Of a stretch of 64,000 nucleotides of DNA, positions 42,732 through 52,703 are shown piece after piece. Numbering within the stretch: the stretch's first letter is position 1; each line of letters starts with the position of its first letter. The notes under the pieces are model-generated. The model searched no databases, was not told the origin of the DNA, and saw only the letters and a list, made by a program, of their open reading frames with translations. The stretch covers positions 35,877 through 99,876 of the forward strand of contig CALEZI010000002.1 of assembly GCA_937928755.1 (NCBI GenBank), written 5' to 3'. The position numbers were made by a program, and so were the translations under genes. Origin of the DNA: an uncultured Rhodanobacteraceae bacterium (lineage in GTDB: Bacteria > Pseudomonadota > Gammaproteobacteria > Xanthomonadales > SZUA-5).

Positions 42732-45113
42732 TCACCTGCCCCGATCCGCCGCGTGTTTCGCCAGCATCATCCAGGTCTCGACCACGGTGTCGGGATTCAG
42801 CGAGACGCTCTCGATGCCCTGATCCATCAGCCACTCGGCGAGGTCCGGGTGATCGGACGGGCCCTGGCCGCAGATGCCGATGTACTTGCCGCGCGCGCGG
42901 CAGGCCTTGATCGCCATCGCCAGCAGTGCCTTGACCGCGTCGTTGCGCTCGTCGAACAGCGGCGCGACGATCGCTGAATCGCGATCGAGGCCGAGCGTCA
43001 ACTGGGTCAGATCGTTGGAGCCGATCGAGAAGCCGTCGAAGTGGTCGAGAAACTGATCCGCCAGCAGCGCGTTCGACGGCACCTCGCACATCATGATCAC
43101 CTTCAACCCATTCTCGCCGCGCACCAGGCCGAACTCGGCCACCGTGTCGATGACGCGCTTGCCCTCGTCGACGGTGCGCACGAACGGGATCATCGCCCAG
43201 GCGTTGCTCAGGCCCATCTGCTCGCGCACCTTCTTCAGCGCGCGGCATTCGAGTTCGAAACACGGCTTGAAGCTGGGATCGACATAGCGCGAGGCGCCGC
43301 GGAATCCGATCATCGGATTCTCTTCGTGCGGCTCGTAGCGCGCGCCGCCGAGCAGATTGGCGTACTCGTTGGACTTGAAGTCGGAAAGGCGCACGATCAC
43401 CGGATTGGGCGCAAACGCGGCCGTGATCGTGGCGATGCCTTCGGCGAGGCGATCGACGTAGAAACTCACAGGATCGGCGTACCCGGCGATCTTGTCGTCG
43501 ATCTTGCGGCGGATCTCGGCGTCCTGCTGGTCGTATTCCAGCAGCGCGCGCGGATGGATGCCGATATGCGCGGCGATGATCATCTCCAGCCGCGCCAGGC
43601 CAACGCCGGCATTCGGCAGCATCGCGAAATCGAAGGCGCGCTCCGGGTTGGCGACATTCATCATGATTTTCAGCGGCGGCGGCGGCATCGCGCCGAGGCG
43701 CGCCTCATGGCGCTCGAAGCGCATCGCGCCCTCGTAGATGAAACCGGTATCGCCCTCGGCGCAAGAAACCGTCACCACGTGCCCATCGCCAATGGTTGTC
43801 GTCGCGTCGCCGCAACCGACCACCGCCGGGATGCCGAGTTCGCGCGCGATGATCGCCGCGTGGCAGGTGCGTCCGCCGCGATTGGTGACGATCGCGCTGG
43901 CGCGCTTCATGATCGGCTCCCAGTCGGGATCGGTCATGTCCGACACCAGCACATCGCCCGCCAGCACACGGTCCATCTCGTCGATCGACTTGACCACGCG
44001 GGCCGCGCCGGAACCGATCTTCTGGCCGATCGCGCGGCCCTCGGCGAGCACCGGGCCACGCTGCATCAGCTTGAACTTCTCCTGCACCTGCAGATGGCCG
44101 CGGCTCTTCACCGTCTCCGGCCGCGCCTGCACGATGTACAACTTGCCGGTCAGGCCATCCTTCGCCCACTCGACGTCCATCGGACGCTGGTAGTGCTTCT
44201 CGATGGTCAACGCCTGGCGCGCCAACTCGTGCAGGTCGGCGTCGTCGAGGCTGAAGCGACGCTGGTCCTCGAGCGCGGTTTCGACGATGCGCACGCGCTC
44301 GCCCGGCGCGTCGCCGTAGATCATCTTCTGCTGCTTGGAACCGAGGCCGCGTCGCAGCACCGCGTCATGACCGCCGGCCAATGTCGGTTTGTAGACATAG
44401 AACTCGTCGGGATTGACCGCGCCCTGCACCACCATCTCGCCAAGGCCATAGCTCGAGGTGATGAACACCACGTCGGGAAAACCGGACTCGGTGTCGAGCG
44501 TGAACAGCACGCCCGAGGCGCCGACGTCCGAACGCACCATTTGCTGGATGCCGGCCGACAGGTAAACGTCCTCGTGCTTGAAGCCGTGATGTACCCGATA
44601 GGCGATCGCGCGGTCGTTGTAGAGCGACGCAAACACCAGCTTGATGTTGGCCAGCACGGCGTCGGCGCCGCAGACGTTCAGATAGGTTTCCTGCTGGCCG
44701 GCGAACGAGGCATCCGGCAGATCCTCGGCGGTGGCCGACGAGCGCACCGCAACTGCGGCATCGGCGGTTCCGATCCGCTCGCACAGCTGCGCATAGCCAC
44801 TGCGCACCGCCTGCTCCAGCGCGGCCGGGAATACCCCGTCGGCCACCCAGCGGCGAATTTCCTTGCCGGCCCGCGCCAGTTCGGCGACATCCTCGATGTC
44901 CAGCGCCTGCAGGCGCTCGAAGATGCGCTCCGAAAGCCGATTGGCTTCGATGAACTCGCGGAAAGCATCCGCGGTGGTGGCGAACCCACCCGGCACGCTG
45001 ACACCGAGGTGCGACAACTGGCCGATCATCTCGCCGAGGGACGCATTCTTGCCACCGACCTGGTGCAGGTCGGCCATGCCGAGTTGATCGAGCCACAGGA
45101 TTTGGGCAGTCAC
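42732..45113 (-). CDS. ppsA: Phosphoenolpyruvate synthase
   Basis: The roughly 793-residue enzyme converts pyruvate and ATP to PEP, AMP and phosphate in gluconeogenesis. The N-terminal ATP-grasp domain has VGGKNASLGEM and VAVRSSATAEDLPDASFAGQ. The swivelling domain has the phospho-His in GGRTCHAAIIARE. The PEP-binding TIM barrel has GASRYVDP and GSNDLTQLTLG. Start: AAGGAG abuts an ATG at 45119 but is 6 nt before a GTG at 45113, so the GTG is favoured. A longer open frame reaches 45614 but overlaps the neighbouring hydrolase. Confidence 0.95.
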   Translation of the reverse strand: MTAQILWLDQLGMADLHQVGGKNASLGEMIGQLSHLGVSVPGGFATTADAFREFIEANRLSERIFERLQALDIEDVAELARAGKEIRRWVADGVFPAALEQAVRSGYAQLCERIGTADAAVAVRSSATAEDLPDASFAGQQETYLNVCGADAVLANIKLVFASLYNDRAIAYRVHHGFKHEDVYLSAGIQQMVRSDVGASGVLFTLDTESGFPDVVFITSSYGLGEMVVQGAVNPDEFYVYKPTLAGGHDAVLRRGLGSKQQKMIYGDAPGERVRIVETALEDQRRFSLDDADLHELARQALTIEKHYQRPMDVEWAKDGLTGKLYIVQARPETVKSRGHLQVQEKFKLMQRGPVLAEGRAIGQKIGSGAARVVKSIDEMDRVLAGDVLVSDMTDPDWEPIMKRASAIVTNRGGRTCHAAIIARELGIPAVVGCGDATTTIGDGHVVTVSCAEGDTGFIYEGAMRFERHEARLGAMPPPPLKIMMNVANPERAFDFAMLPNAGVGLARLEMIIAAHIGIHPRALLEYDQQDAEIRRKIDDKIAGYADPVSFYVDRLAEGIATITAAFAPNPVIVRLSDFKSNEYANLLGGARYEPHEENPMIGFRGASRYVDPSFKPCFELECRALKKVREQMGLSNAWAMIPFVRTVDEGKRVIDTVAEFGLVRGENGLKVIMMCEVPSNALLADQFLDHFDGFSIGSNDLTQLTLGLDRDSAIVAPLFDERNDAVKALLAMAIKACRARGKYIGICGQGPSDHPDLAEWLMDQGIESVSLNPDTVVETWMMLAKHAADRGR

Positions 45114-45282
45114 CAGCATCTCCTTGAAAGGGGTCCCGATGCACCGAGTCTGACTCATCCGGCGCCGCGGCAGATTGATCAAGGTCGATGATGATGCGAT
45201 GCACCGCCTAGAGTGATCCAGCGAGGGTCGCGACTGCGCGTCTGCAGCGCGTTGGCGCACCGCAGATACACTCGACGAACGC

Positions 45283-46080
45283 TCAAGCGCGACTCCATGT
45301 CGACCAATATTCGTAGCGCGCATCATCGTTGGGCTGCGGCAACTCGAACACCGCGCCGGGCGTCGCCACTGGATAGCCCTGTTCGCGCATCCGTTCGGCA
45401 GCGGCTTGGTCCGGGTAGTGGTAGAGCACCAGCCGCGAGCGAATCGACGAGCCGTATTCGCGCTGCAAATCGTCCAGTCCGGTGTGCGAGGGATTCGCCA
45501 GCGGCGCACAGTCGTGGAAGATGCGCTCGCCATGGCGCCCGTGTTGCTGCAGCCATTCGGGTATCGGCCGGGTGTCCCCGGTGTACAGGAAACTGCCCGG
45601 CAGCGAGACGCCATAGGCGCTTTCCGGAGCGTGGTGGCGCACCGGAAACACGACGAAGCGCAGGCCGGCGTGCCAGAAATGGTCGCTCACCGGAACCAGC
45701 TGGAAAACATCCCAGAAGTTGCGGCCGCCCTCGGCAACCCAGTTGGGAAAGTCGGCAATCCGCCGCTGCAGCAGGGGAACCACCGTGGCCGGCACATACA
45801 AACGCGGCAAGGCCGTCACCTCGCTGACAAAGGCCAGTCGGTAGAACCAGGATTCCAGGTCGCCGATATGGTCCAGGTGGGTGTGCGTGATGAATACCGC
45901 GCCGGGCAACGCGGTGTAGGCATCGACGTACCGATCGAGCACTCCAATGCCGATGTCGAGCAGCAACAGCGGCGCGCCGCCGCGTTCGAGCACGGCGCTG
46001 GAGCTGCCGAGTGCGCTGGCCTGGGCACTGCCGACACCCAGAAAACGCAGCACCAGCGGCATGCCAGTCGGCTCATCCAT
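45283..46080 (-). CDS. MBL-fold metallo-hydrolase
   Basis: The 265-residue metallo-beta-lactamase fold has the metal motif HTHLDH (H-x-H-x-D-H) near residue 60, and later His/Asp ligands in PVRHHAPES, YTGDTRPI and LYHYPD. The GSFLYTGDTRP region resembles the RNase Z-like / PhnP-like branch. Substrate not evident. Its start overlaps the kdkA stop by 8 bp, so it is co-transcribed with the LPS kinase. Confidence 0.82.
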   Translation of the reverse strand: MDEPTGMPLVLRFLGVGSAQASALGSSSAVLERGGAPLLLLDIGIGVLDRYVDAYTALPGAVFITHTHLDHIGDLESWFYRLAFVSEVTALPRLYVPATVVPLLQRRIADFPNWVAEGGRNFWDVFQLVPVSDHFWHAGLRFVVFPVRHHAPESAYGVSLPGSFLYTGDTRPIPEWLQQHGRHGERIFHDCAPLANPSHTGLDDLQREYGSSIRSRLVLYHYPDQAAAERMREQGYPVATPGAVFELPQPNDDARYEYWSTWSRA

Positions 46081-46813
46081 GCGTCGACTCCAGCGCAGCC
46101 GCATGCGCATCGAGCAGCCGGCGCCAGCCCAAACGGGCGACTTCGGCGTCGGCGCGCGCGCCAAACAGCTTGCGCAGCGATCGCTGCAATCGCGCCAGCA
46201 CCTGCTCGCTCCAGTCGCCGCGAGCGCGCTGGCGGCCACGGTCCCAATCGATCACCCAGACCTGGTGCTGGTCATCGAGCAACAGATTGTGCGCATTCAG
46301 GTCCGCATGCTGGAAACCGTGCGCATGAATACGCCCAAGGGTCGCCCCGATCCTGCCCCAGTCGACGTCGTTCCAGTCGTCGCTCGCGGCCAGACGCGCC
46401 GACAAGGTTTCGGTCCCAGCGATACGCGCCATCAAAAGGTCACCGGAATACAGGGCGCCGCGCCTGCGGACCTCGGCCGCCAACGGACGCGGCACCGGCA
46501 GCCCCTGCGCAATCGCTGCCGCCAGCAGGCGGAACTCTCGCACCGGACGGGTCTGGGCGTCGCCGGTCCAGACATAGCTGTCCTTGAGCACGCGCGCCAC
46601 TGCACCGCCTCGTCGGTAACGCCGCAGCACGGCTTCGCCAAAACCGGCACGCAGCGCAAAGGTTGCGCCACGACCGCGATCCAGCACGCTGCGCTCGGGC
46701 CAATGCTCCGGCGTGAACCAGGCTGGCGTTGGCGGTGGCAGGCGGGCAGCATCGTAGATGACGATACGCTCGCCATCGGTCAGCATCTGCGCCTGGATCG
46801 GTAGTTCGCTCAC
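46073..46813 (-). CDS. kdkA: 3-deoxy-D-manno-octulosonic acid (Kdo) kinase
   Basis: The 246-residue kinase-fold enzyme phosphorylates Kdo of lipid A at O-4. Key segments are RGGAVARVLKDSYVW, REFRLLAAA, the catalytic loop HADLNAHNLLLDD and the metal-binding VIDWDRGR, all typical of KdkA. The start is uncertain: GTG at 46813 is chosen for family length; ATG at 46786 or a longer form to 46894 is possible. It is divergent from the heptosyltransferase 52 bp away, a common inner-core LPS arrangement in Xanthomonadales and Haemophilus-like bacteria. Confidence 0.88.
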   Translation of the reverse strand: MSELPIQAQMLTDGERIVIYDAARLPPPTPAWFTPEHWPERSVLDRGRGATFALRAGFGEAVLRRYRRGGAVARVLKDSYVWTGDAQTRPVREFRLLAAAIAQGLPVPRPLAAEVRRRGALYSGDLLMARIAGTETLSARLAASDDWNDVDWGRIGATLGRIHAHGFQHADLNAHNLLLDDQHQVWVIDWDRGRQRARGDWSEQVLARLQRSLRKLFGARADAEVARLGWRRLLDAHAAALESTHG

Positions 46814-46865
46814 GATTCCGCGATTGGCCCCTCGCAACCGACAGCATAGCCGTGAACCCAACGCC

Positions 46866-47957
46866 GTGAATTCAACCTCGCCAGAGTCTGCCATCTGCCT
46901 GTTGCGCCTGTCCGCACTCGGCGACGTCAGTCACCTGTTGCCCCTGGTGCATGCCTGGCGCCTGCAGCAGCCACAGACCCGCCTGAGCTGGATCCTGGGC
47001 GCCGGTGAGGCGCAACTGCTGGCGGGCCTGGAAGGCGTGGAATTGTTGCCCTACCGCAAGCGCGACGGTTTTGCCGGCATGCGCGCGCTGTGGCGCCAGT
47101 TGCACGGGCGGCGTTTCGACGCGTTGTTGTTGATGCAACTGGCGTTGCGCGCCAACCTGTTGAGCCTTGGCGTGCGCGCGCAACGGCGCATCGGCTACGA
47201 CCGCCTGCGCTCGCGCGAGGGCCACAGCCTGTTCCTCCGCGAGCGCATCGCCGAGCACGGCTACAGCCATGTGCTGGAGACGTTGTGCCGCTTCGGCGAG
47301 CCGCTCGGCGTGCATGTCGACGAACTGGTGTGGCCGTTGGTGATACCGGCAGAAGCACACGATTTCGCAGTACGCATGTTGCCCGCCGAGGTACCGCTGC
47401 TTGGCATCAGCCCGTGCTCGAGCCATGCGTTGCGATCCTGGTCGGCCAGCGGTTACGCCGAACTGGCGCGCTACGCGCACAAGCGACATGGCATGCAGGT
47501 GGTGCTGCTCGGTGGCCGCAGCGAGACCGAGCGCGCCATGGCCGCAGCCATTTGCGAACTCGCACCGGACGCCAACTGCCTGGATCTGGTCGGCAAGGAC
47601 ACCCTCAAGCAGATGCTGGCGCTGCTGCAGCGGATGACCGTCCTGGTGTCTCCGGATGCCGGCCCGGCGCACCTCGCCAGCGCGCTCGGCGTGCCGGTGA
47701 TCGGCCTGCACGCCGCCACCGACCCACGCCGCAGCGGTCCCTATCGCAGCCTGCACTGGTGCGTGAACCGCTTCCCGGATGTCGTTCGCAAGCAGCGCGG
47801 CATCGAACTCGACCAGGTGCGCTGGAGCACCCGCATCGAGTTTCCCGGCGTCATGGACATCATCGACATCGACGAGGTGCTGGCGACACTCGATCGACTG
47901 CTGGCGACACCGGTCGAGCAGCGCCTCGCGCCGGCGCGGTTGCGACGAACCGTGTAG
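46866..47957 (+). CDS. Glycosyltransferase family 9 (LPS heptosyltransferase-like)
   Basis: The protein is 363 residues from a GTG at 46866 (an ATG frame extends to 46758 but overlaps kdkA). The N-domain opens ICLLRLSALGDVSHLLPLV, the GT9 signature. The C-domain has LLGGRSETERAM and the sugar-nucleotide motif SPDAGPAHLASALGVPVIGL. It would add heptose to the LPS inner core, matching the adjacent kdkA. It resembles WaaC-type transferases, but the acceptor cannot be fixed. A family B repeat pair starts 20 bp after the stop. Confidence 0.85.
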   Translation: MNSTSPESAICLLRLSALGDVSHLLPLVHAWRLQQPQTRLSWILGAGEAQLLAGLEGVELLPYRKRDGFAGMRALWRQLHGRRFDALLLMQLALRANLLSLGVRAQRRIGYDRLRSREGHSLFLRERIAEHGYSHVLETLCRFGEPLGVHVDELVWPLVIPAEAHDFAVRMLPAEVPLLGISPCSSHALRSWSASGYAELARYAHKRHGMQVVLLGGRSETERAMAAAICELAPDANCLDLVGKDTLKQMLALLQRMTVLVSPDAGPAHLASALGVPVIGLHAATDPRRSGPYRSLHWCVNRFPDVVRKQRGIELDQVRWSTRIEFPGVMDIIDIDEVLATLDRLLATPVEQRLAPARLRRTV

Positions 47958-47977
47958 CGGCCGCTCCTGATCTGCTG

Positions 47978-48044
47978 GATCCAGACTGGTCTGGGCGTCG
48001 CCGGAGCCGGAATCACGAGCGTCCAGACAAGACTGGACCCACAA
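47978..48044. repeat. Palindromic repeat pair, family B, copy 2
   Basis: Two diverged GTCCAGAC-type palindromes (GGATCCAGACTGGTCTGGGCG and CGTCCAGACAAGACTGGACCC) stand head to head, about 22 bp apart. They lie between the convergent ends of the heptosyltransferase and the DUF6165 gene. Confidence 0.8.
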
Positions 48045-48078
48045 AGGCCTCGGTCGCGACGTGCACGTCGCGCTTGTA

Positions 48079-48513
48079 TCAAGTCGCCTGCACCAGCTTC
48101 GGCGCCACGACGCCCTCACGCTGGTAGTTCGCGTACGACTTCTCTTCCACCAGATCCGAACCCAGTCGCGCATTCAGATCGCGCTTGAGTCTGGCGCGTA
48201 CGTCGTTGGTGAAATACACCGCGCGCGCCAGTTCGACGAACTCGTCGTCGAACAGGCCCGCCGCTTCCTTGTCGCGAATCCGGTCCTCGATATCCCAAAG
48301 CTCGCCGTTGACCCGACGCAGCTCGGACCAGAGGTCGTCGATCGGCAACACACGCGACGCCGGGTGCGCCTGCCAGGTGTCCATCAGCGCGGCCAGTTCC
48401 TTGACCACATTGGCGCGCTTGGCGCCATCGCCGATGCGCTCGGCCTTGATTTCGAGAATGCTGATCTTGTCGATCAGCTCGCCATAGGACACCGGGACCA
48501 GCAACTGCGACAT
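48079..48513 (-). CDS. DUF6165 family protein
   Basis: This 144-residue soluble protein opens with LLVPVSYGELIDKISILEIKAERI and has a long helical middle (ANVVKELAALMDTW, LWDIEDRIRDKEAAGLFDDEFVELARAVYFTNDVRARLKRDLN). This matches DUF6165, a family I associate with LPS and glycosyltransferase gene clusters. The neighbouring heptosyltransferase and kdkA support an envelope role, but biochemical function is unknown. The start at 48513 is the only in-frame Met that gives the family length. Confidence 0.8.
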   Translation of the reverse strand: MSQLLVPVSYGELIDKISILEIKAERIGDGAKRANVVKELAALMDTWQAHPASRVLPIDDLWSELRRVNGELWDIEDRIRDKEAAGLFDDEFVELARAVYFTNDVRARLKRDLNARLGSDLVEEKSYANYQREGVVAPKLVQAT

Positions 48514-48711
48514 GGGCGCGCTCCAGCAAAGGTGACGCCGATGATACGGATCGCGGCGGGCGCATGTTCGCGGCACTCTGGAGCGATCGGGTGTTGCCAG
48601 TACTGCCAAGCCCGCGAATCGATCGCTTTCATCGTCGTGCAGCGCCAGGCATGGCGATAGACTGCGGGCGACGGCCCGATGGGCTGAGCAACCCCACTGG
48701 AGCCCACGCCC

Positions 48712-51630
48712 ATGATCCGCTACCGCACCCTGCCCCTGCTGATCGCAGCGGGAATAATGCTGTCCGCCACGACACTGAATGCGGCAAGCCTGGAACAGCC
48801 CGCAGCGTCCGCCGGCGCACGCATCGATCATGCGGTGCTGGATGCACTCAAGGCCTCGCCCGATGGCCGCGCCACTGTCCTGGTCAAGCTGGGCGAGCAG
48901 GCGGATCTGTCGGCCGCAGCGAAGATCGAAGACTGGGACGCGCGCGGCTGGGCGGTCTACCGGGCGCTCTCCGCCACCGCGCGAGCCACGCAACAACCGG
49001 TGCTCGACCGCTTGCGCAACGCCGAGTCCGCCGGCGAGGCGAGCAAGATCCGTTCGTTCTGGATCGTCAACCTGATCTCGGTGGAAGCCAGCCACGAAAC
49101 CATCGATGCGTTGGCAGCGACGCCGGGCGTGGCCGCGATCCTGCCGGCACTCAAGCTGGAGCCGCCGATCGTGGTGCCCGAAGAACCGCGCGCCGCGCCG
49201 ACCGCCATCGAATGGGGCGTGACCAAGATCCGTGCGCCCGAGGTGTGGTCCACCTATGGCGCCGCAGGCAGCGGGATCATCGTCGCCAATGTCGATACCG
49301 GCGTGCAGTTCAACCATCCGGCACTGGTCGGGCAATACCGCGGCAACCTCGGCAGCGGCAATTTCGATCACAACTACAACTGGTACGACCCGACCGGAAT
49401 GATGCCGGCGCCGGCCGACAGCAACGGCCACGGCACGCACACGATGGGCACCGAGGTCGGTACCGATGGCGGCGCCAACCAGATCGGCGTCGCCCCCGGC
49501 GCCCGCTGGATCGCGGCCTTCGGTTGCTGCCCGTCCAATGAAGCGCTGCTCGAGGCGCAGCAGTTCATGCTGGCGCCAACCGATCTGGCCGGCAACAACC
49601 CCGACCCGACCAGGCGTCCGCACGTGCTGAACCAGTCGTGGGGCGGCCCAGGCGGCAGCGAGATCTTCGAGGATGTCATCGCCGCGCTGCGCGCCAGCGG
49701 TATCTTCCCGGCGTTCTCCGCAGGCAACAATGGCGGCAGCGCGGCGGATGGCTGCGGGCGTCTTGGCTCGCCGGGCGACAATCCTTCGGCGTTCAACGTC
49801 GGCTCGACCGACACCAACGACAACATTTCCGGCACCTCCTCGCGTGGACCGAATCCATTCACCGGGCGCATCGGCCCGGAAGTTTCGGCACCCGGCGTCA
49901 GCGTGCGTTCCAGCGTGCCGGGCAACAGCTATTCGACCTTCTCCGGCACCTCGATGGCATCGCCGCACGTGGCCGGCGCCGTCGCGCTGCTGATCGATGT
50001 CGAACCCAAGCTCACCGGGCAAATCGAACAGATCGAAGAACTGCTGCGCAAGACCGCGGTGCCGCGCACCAGCGCGCAGACCTGTGGCGGCGTGCCCGGC
50101 AGTCAGGTGCCGAACAATGTCTATGGCTGGGGCCGCATCGACGTCAAGGCGGCGGCCGACTTCATGTTCCAGGCCGGTTATCTGCAGGGCACGGTGACCG
50201 TGGGTGGTACGCCCACGGCAGGCGCGGTCGTCAGCTTCACGCGCCTCGGCGATACCCTGACTACCACGACCGACGCGAACGGCGACTATCGCGTGATTGC
50301 CGGCGCCGGCAGTTACGCAATGAGCGCCAGTTACCAGGGCCAGAGCGTCAATGCAGCGTCAGTGGCGGTGGCGCAGAACGCCTCGACGCAGCAGGATTTC
50401 GCGATCGGCGCGATCACGCCCTACACCGTCGCTGGTTCGGTCACCGAATCCGGAAGCGGCAATCCGATTCCGGCCATGCTGATGATTGCCGGGCACGACA
50501 CGCTGCGCCCGGTGTGGGCCAGCGCGGGCGGCGCTTACAGTATTGATGTGCCGACCGGCACCTTCGACCTGATTGCGATCCATCCCGGTTATCAGACGCT
50601 CACCCAGAGCGTCAGTGCCGGCGGCACCGTCAACCTGCAGATGACGCCGCGGCAGAACTACCTGTGCCGCGACAACACCGAAGCCGGTGGCCCGGTCTAC
50701 AACTGGAGCGATGCCACCGGCGGCACCGCATTCCCGCTCGGCGACGACGCCAGTTCCGCGCCGATCGCACTGCCCGGCACCTTCACCTACTTCGGCAACG
50801 ACTTCACCACGGTGCGGATCAACGACAACGGCTTCTTGTACTTCGGCGCCACCGCCTACTCGACGGCCAACATGGCGCTGCCATTCGAAGGTCGACCCAA
50901 CAACGACGTCATGGCCTTTGGCGAAGACATGAACCCGGCCAACGGCGCGCAGGGCACCATCTACGCGCAAACCGTCGGCAGCCGCCTGATCGTGCAGTAC
51001 CACCAGGTGCAGCATTGGGCGAGCGGCTTCCCGGAGACCTTCCAGATCATCCTGGATACCGCCAGCGACCAGATCACCTACCAGTACCACACCTTGAGCT
51101 GGCCGGATTTCGCCACCGTCGGCGTCGAAAACAGCAGCGGCAGCGTTGGCCAGTTGTATTCCTACCGCAACTCCGCGGGACTGATCGGCGGTCGCGCCGT
51201 GCAGTTCACGCCGGCCAGCGGCACCGGCGTCAACTGGGGCTGCGACCACGCGTTTTCGCTGACCATCGCAGACGACGCCGATCCGGTGGTCGTCGGCGAC
51301 ACCATCCGCTATCGCCTGGACTGGAATCTGGTCGGCTTTGGCGGTTCGCCGCAGGCGAGCCTGGTCGCCACCATTCCAGCGAACTCGACCTTCGTCGACG
51401 CTTCCGGCGGCATCGTACCGGTGGCCGGCGTACTCACCTGGCCACTCGGCAACCAGCGCCCTCAGGCGCAAGGCAGCGTCTGGTTCCGCGTGGTTGCCGA
51501 CAGCGTGGCGCAGTTGAGTGCAACTGCGACGATCAGCGATGCCGGCGGCGAAACCCGCCACGCCGTCCAGACCACCCGCGTCAACGACCCACCGGAGCTC
51601 ATGTTCCAGAACGGATTCGAGGGCCTCTGA
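48712..51630 (+). CDS. Secreted S8 family serine peptidase (subtilisin-like) with C-terminal domains
   Basis: The 972-residue preproprotein has a signal peptide (1-24), an I9-like propeptide region (25-155), then the subtilase domain with catalytic Asp195 (VANVDTGVQ), His240 (NGHGTH) and Ser414 (GTSMASPHVAG). The oxyanion Asn is in FSAGNNGG. Two carboxypeptidase-regulatory-like beta domains follow (about 488-560 and 565-650), then a beta-sandwich (670-840), a DUF11-like repeat (855-950) and the terminal FQNGFEGL tail. A T2SS-exported extracellular protease, probably degrading protein from prey or biomass, is inferred. Confidence 0.9.
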   Translation: MIRYRTLPLLIAAGIMLSATTLNAASLEQPAASAGARIDHAVLDALKASPDGRATVLVKLGEQADLSAAAKIEDWDARGWAVYRALSATARATQQPVLDRLRNAESAGEASKIRSFWIVNLISVEASHETIDALAATPGVAAILPALKLEPPIVVPEEPRAAPTAIEWGVTKIRAPEVWSTYGAAGSGIIVANVDTGVQFNHPALVGQYRGNLGSGNFDHNYNWYDPTGMMPAPADSNGHGTHTMGTEVGTDGGANQIGVAPGARWIAAFGCCPSNEALLEAQQFMLAPTDLAGNNPDPTRRPHVLNQSWGGPGGSEIFEDVIAALRASGIFPAFSAGNNGGSAADGCGRLGSPGDNPSAFNVGSTDTNDNISGTSSRGPNPFTGRIGPEVSAPGVSVRSSVPGNSYSTFSGTSMASPHVAGAVALLIDVEPKLTGQIEQIEELLRKTAVPRTSAQTCGGVPGSQVPNNVYGWGRIDVKAAADFMFQAGYLQGTVTVGGTPTAGAVVSFTRLGDTLTTTTDANGDYRVIAGAGSYAMSASYQGQSVNAASVAVAQNASTQQDFAIGAITPYTVAGSVTESGSGNPIPAMLMIAGHDTLRPVWASAGGAYSIDVPTGTFDLIAIHPGYQTLTQSVSAGGTVNLQMTPRQNYLCRDNTEAGGPVYNWSDATGGTAFPLGDDASSAPIALPGTFTYFGNDFTTVRINDNGFLYFGATAYSTANMALPFEGRPNNDVMAFGEDMNPANGAQGTIYAQTVGSRLIVQYHQVQHWASGFPETFQIILDTASDQITYQYHTLSWPDFATVGVENSSGSVGQLYSYRNSAGLIGGRAVQFTPASGTGVNWGCDHAFSLTIADDADPVVVGDTIRYRLDWNLVGFGGSPQASLVATIPANSTFVDASGGIVPVAGVLTWPLGNQRPQAQGSVWFRVVADSVAQLSATATISDAGGETRHAVQTTRVNDPPELMFQNGFEGL

Positions 51631-52199
51631 GGCGATTTTCAGCTCGCGACGTTGGCCACGGCGCGAGCTGCTCCCTGCTGGCGCCTGGATCGGGCTTGTG
51701 CCGCGAGCTCTGACAGCAAGAGCTCGCGGTGCAAGCCCGCGCCGCCTGTAACGCACGAGGCCGCCTTGTCGCGAGTCAGTACACGTCGTCGGGTGGGATT
51801 GCGCAGGCCATCCATGCCTGCGTCCGCTCCACGGACTGCGCGCGGCGCTGTGCGCCGTGCTCGCGCTCTCCGGGCATCCTGCGTCCGGGTCGAACCGCGT
51901 GGGGTCTCTCACCCACCCTCTCCGCCAGTAACGCAAAAGGCCGCCTTGCGGGCGGCTCAGCACACGCCGTTGGGTGGGATTGCGCATGCCATCCATGGCC
52001 TGCGTCCGCTGCGCGGACTGCGCGCGGCGCTGTGCGCCGTGCTCGCGCTCTCCGGGCATCCTGCCCTTCGAGTGCGCATGCCATCCGTGGCCTGCGTCCG
52101 CTCCACGGACTGCGCGCGGCGCTGTGCGCTGTGCGCTGTGCGCCGTGCTCGCGCCCTCTCCGCATCCTGCGTCCGGGTCGAACCGCGTGGGGTCTCTCA

Positions 52200-52346
<147 letters not shown>

Positions 52347-52703
52347 ATTTCGGCAGCGTTGCTGATCTGCTTGCAGTCAGCGCGGCGAAGGTCGCGGAGC
52401 ATACGGGCAGGATCGCTGGTCGACAAGGGTTGGCTCACGATATGGGGTTGATTCGCTGATGTCCGACGGTGGATCTGCGATCTTCCAGTTGGATGGCACT
52501 TTTGACCGCGCCCGAGCGTTTGCGATCTAGGTGATCGAACGAGTGTGTTGCAAGCCGTGTATGCGCACGGCATCCTATCGAACAGGGGGGCCTTGCTTGC
52601 ATACTCAGTTCAGAGCTTACGGGTTTTCCATGCCGTCAGACGCCGGGCCTCGGGCTTGTGGTGTCGGCGCCGACCGACCGCCGTTTTTGCGCGACCGAGC
52701 ATC

